Positions 14,604 through 15,054 of a stretch of 15,054 bases of DNA are shown piece after piece; within the stretch, counting starts at the first letter, position 1; each line of letters opens with the position of its first letter. Below the pieces are notes generated by a model, which saw only the letters and a list, made by a program, of their open reading frames with translations, had not been told where the DNA came from and ran no database searches. The stretch lies in the NCBI GenBank assembly GCA_028717785.1, contig JAQUND010000031.1, positions 1 through 15,054 of the forward strand, written 5' to 3'. The DNA comes from Candidatus Nanoarchaeia archaeon (GTDB lineage Archaea; Nanoarchaeota; Nanoarchaeia; SCGC-AAA011-G17; JAFCDX01). The translations under genes and the position numbers were made by a program.

Positions 14604-14942
14604 ATGTCTGTTATTCAGTTTTTAAAAGAAGCAATTTCAAGAGAAGAAGCAGAAGATTTAGTTAAAACTGTAGCGATTATGAGTACTGATGGTGAAACAA
14701 AAGGAAGATATCTTAATTTAAATAGAGCTAAACGTGGTGAAGTTGAATGGGTTGGTGTTGGTGGCGCTGGTATATTTTTAATGAAAAATAAAATGATAAA
14801 AGATATAATACCTATTATTGCTGATAAAATTGGTAACTATAAAATAGTTTATAAAGATGATATGCCTAGAGATTACGGAAAATCTTCATTTAGAGACGAA
14901 CCAGTAAGAACTTTTACACATAAAGCTACAACTATTGATTAA
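14604..14942 (+). CDS. Small protein of unknown function, possible phage late gene product
   Basis: I do not recognise this 112-residue protein. It opens with a charged helix (SREEAEDLVKTVAIMST, about 12-28), then a basic stretch (GRYLNLNRAKRGEVEWV, about 34-50). A glycine-rich hydrophobic segment, GVGGAGIFLM (51-60), follows, then KDIIPIIADKIG, and the tail is charged and Thr-rich. The hydrophobic part is too short and too interrupted by charge to be a convincing membrane helix. There is no signal peptide or cysteine. It differs from everything upstream in that it has its own leader, a strong AAGGAG at 14590-14595 (8 bases before ATG) and a T4-late-like TATAAATA box. This suggests a separate transcription unit outside the glycan cluster, perhaps a virion-associated protein. 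That is inference from context only. Confidence 0.7.
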   Translation: MSVIQFLKEAISREEAEDLVKTVAIMSTDGETKGRYLNLNRAKRGEVEWVGVGGAGIFLMKNKMIKDIIPIIADKIGNYKIVYKDDMPRDYGKSSFRDEPVRTFTHKATTID

Positions 14943-14960
14943 ATAATATAATTCATTTAA

Positions 14961-14968
14961 TATAAATA
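14961..14968 (+). promoter_or_regulatory. T4-type late promoter candidate before the right-edge gene
   Basis: A second exact TATAAATA lies in the 61-base gap 14943-15003, with 35 bases between its end and ATG 15004. Spacing and setting match the box at 14563-14570. No -35 element is needed in the T4 late system, and none is apparent here. Confidence 0.52.
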
Positions 14969-14972
14969 TAAT

Positions 14973-15000
14973 TAGGTAATTAAACCTATTAAAGGTAGGT
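14973..15000 (+). promoter_or_regulatory. Leader with one ACCT able to pair with three AGGT copies, including the ribosome-binding site
   Basis: TAGGT at 14973-14977 can pair with ACCTA at 14984-14988 across a 6-base loop. The same ACCTA could instead pair with TAGGT at 14996-15000, or ACCT with AGGT at 14993-14996. These last two copies form the Shine-Dalgarno region (AAAGGTAGG) of the gene at 15004. The pairings exclude each other, so the leader could hide or free the ribosome-binding site. Stems are only 4-5 base pairs and may be weak. Confidence 0.25.
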
Positions 15001-15003
15001 GTT

Positions 15004-15054
15004 ATGACTAATTTTATTTCGTATTATTTTGGTGAAGACTATAAAATGCAGTAC
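15004..15054 (+). CDS. Start of an unidentified gene, truncated by the right window edge
   Basis: ATG 15004 opens a frame that runs off the window after 17 codons (MTNFISYYFGEDYKMQY). AAAGGT at 14991-14996 lies 7 bases upstream, and a TATAAATA box lies 35 bases before the start, so a true gene start is likely. Seventeen residues are too few to name a family; the sequence is tyrosine-rich with no obvious signal peptide. Confidence 0.6.
   Translation, partial: MTNFISYYFGEDYKMQY

Noticed and set aside
1..15054. tRNA genes, CRISPR arrays, insertion sequences, attachment sites or rho-independent terminators
   Set aside because: I saw no cloverleaf-like segment with a CCA-type end, no regularly spaced repeats, no transposase or integrase motif, and no G:C-rich hairpin followed by a T-run in any gap.

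Overview
The window is a very AT-rich segment, about one quarter G+C by eye. It carries about twenty-one protein genes, all on the + strand and packed almost without gaps. Neighbouring genes mostly overlap by a stop/start pair (ATGA, TAATG) or sit within about 15 bases of each other. Only three gaps exceed 30 bases: 5461-5511, 14572-14603 and 14943-15003. I found no rRNA, tRNA, CRISPR array, transposase or integrase.

Nearly everything from 1 to 14571 looks like surface-glycan or sugar-nucleotide chemistry. The left third (1-5460) holds the tail of a GT-A glycosyltransferase, a second glycosyltransferase, an extended SDR (epimerase/reductase type), a radical SAM enzyme with a cysteine-rich C-terminus, a DUF1919 protein, two FkbM-type methyltransferases and a GT10 fucosyltransferase-like enzyme. 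The middle (5512-8508) holds a GT-A-like protein of unknown role, a second extended SDR, a transferase-like protein of the DUF115/GT42 type, and a CMP-nonulosonate synthetase (NeuA family). The right part (8513-14571) holds a class III PLP aminotransferase, a SAM methyltransferase, a VOC protein, a B12-binding-type radical SAM enzyme, a second SPASM-like radical SAM enzyme, a cupin, a short NeuB-family synthase and a Nudix hydrolase resembling GDP-mannose hydrolases. Together these suggest synthesis and transfer of a decorated glycan containing a sialic-acid-like (nonulosonic) sugar, with methyl and possibly fucosyl or other deoxysugar groups. No recognisable enzyme for making the NeuB substrate lies in the window.

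The right edge changes character. The last complete gene (14604-14942, not recognised) and the gene running off the end (15004 onward) each follow a TATAAATA box 33-35 bases before the start codon. This is the consensus and placement of T4-type late promoters. My best inference is that the segment is a glycan cargo island in the genome of a T4-like phage of an AT-rich, probably aquatic, host, ending where late virion-type genes resume. A surface-polysaccharide locus of an AT-rich bacterium remains a real alternative, because no hallmark virion gene can be identified here.

The points most worth following are the NeuB that stops exactly where its usual C-terminal SAF domain should begin, three radical SAM enzymes within one glycan cluster, the transferase candidate directly coupled to neuA, and the late-promoter-like boxes at the right boundary.
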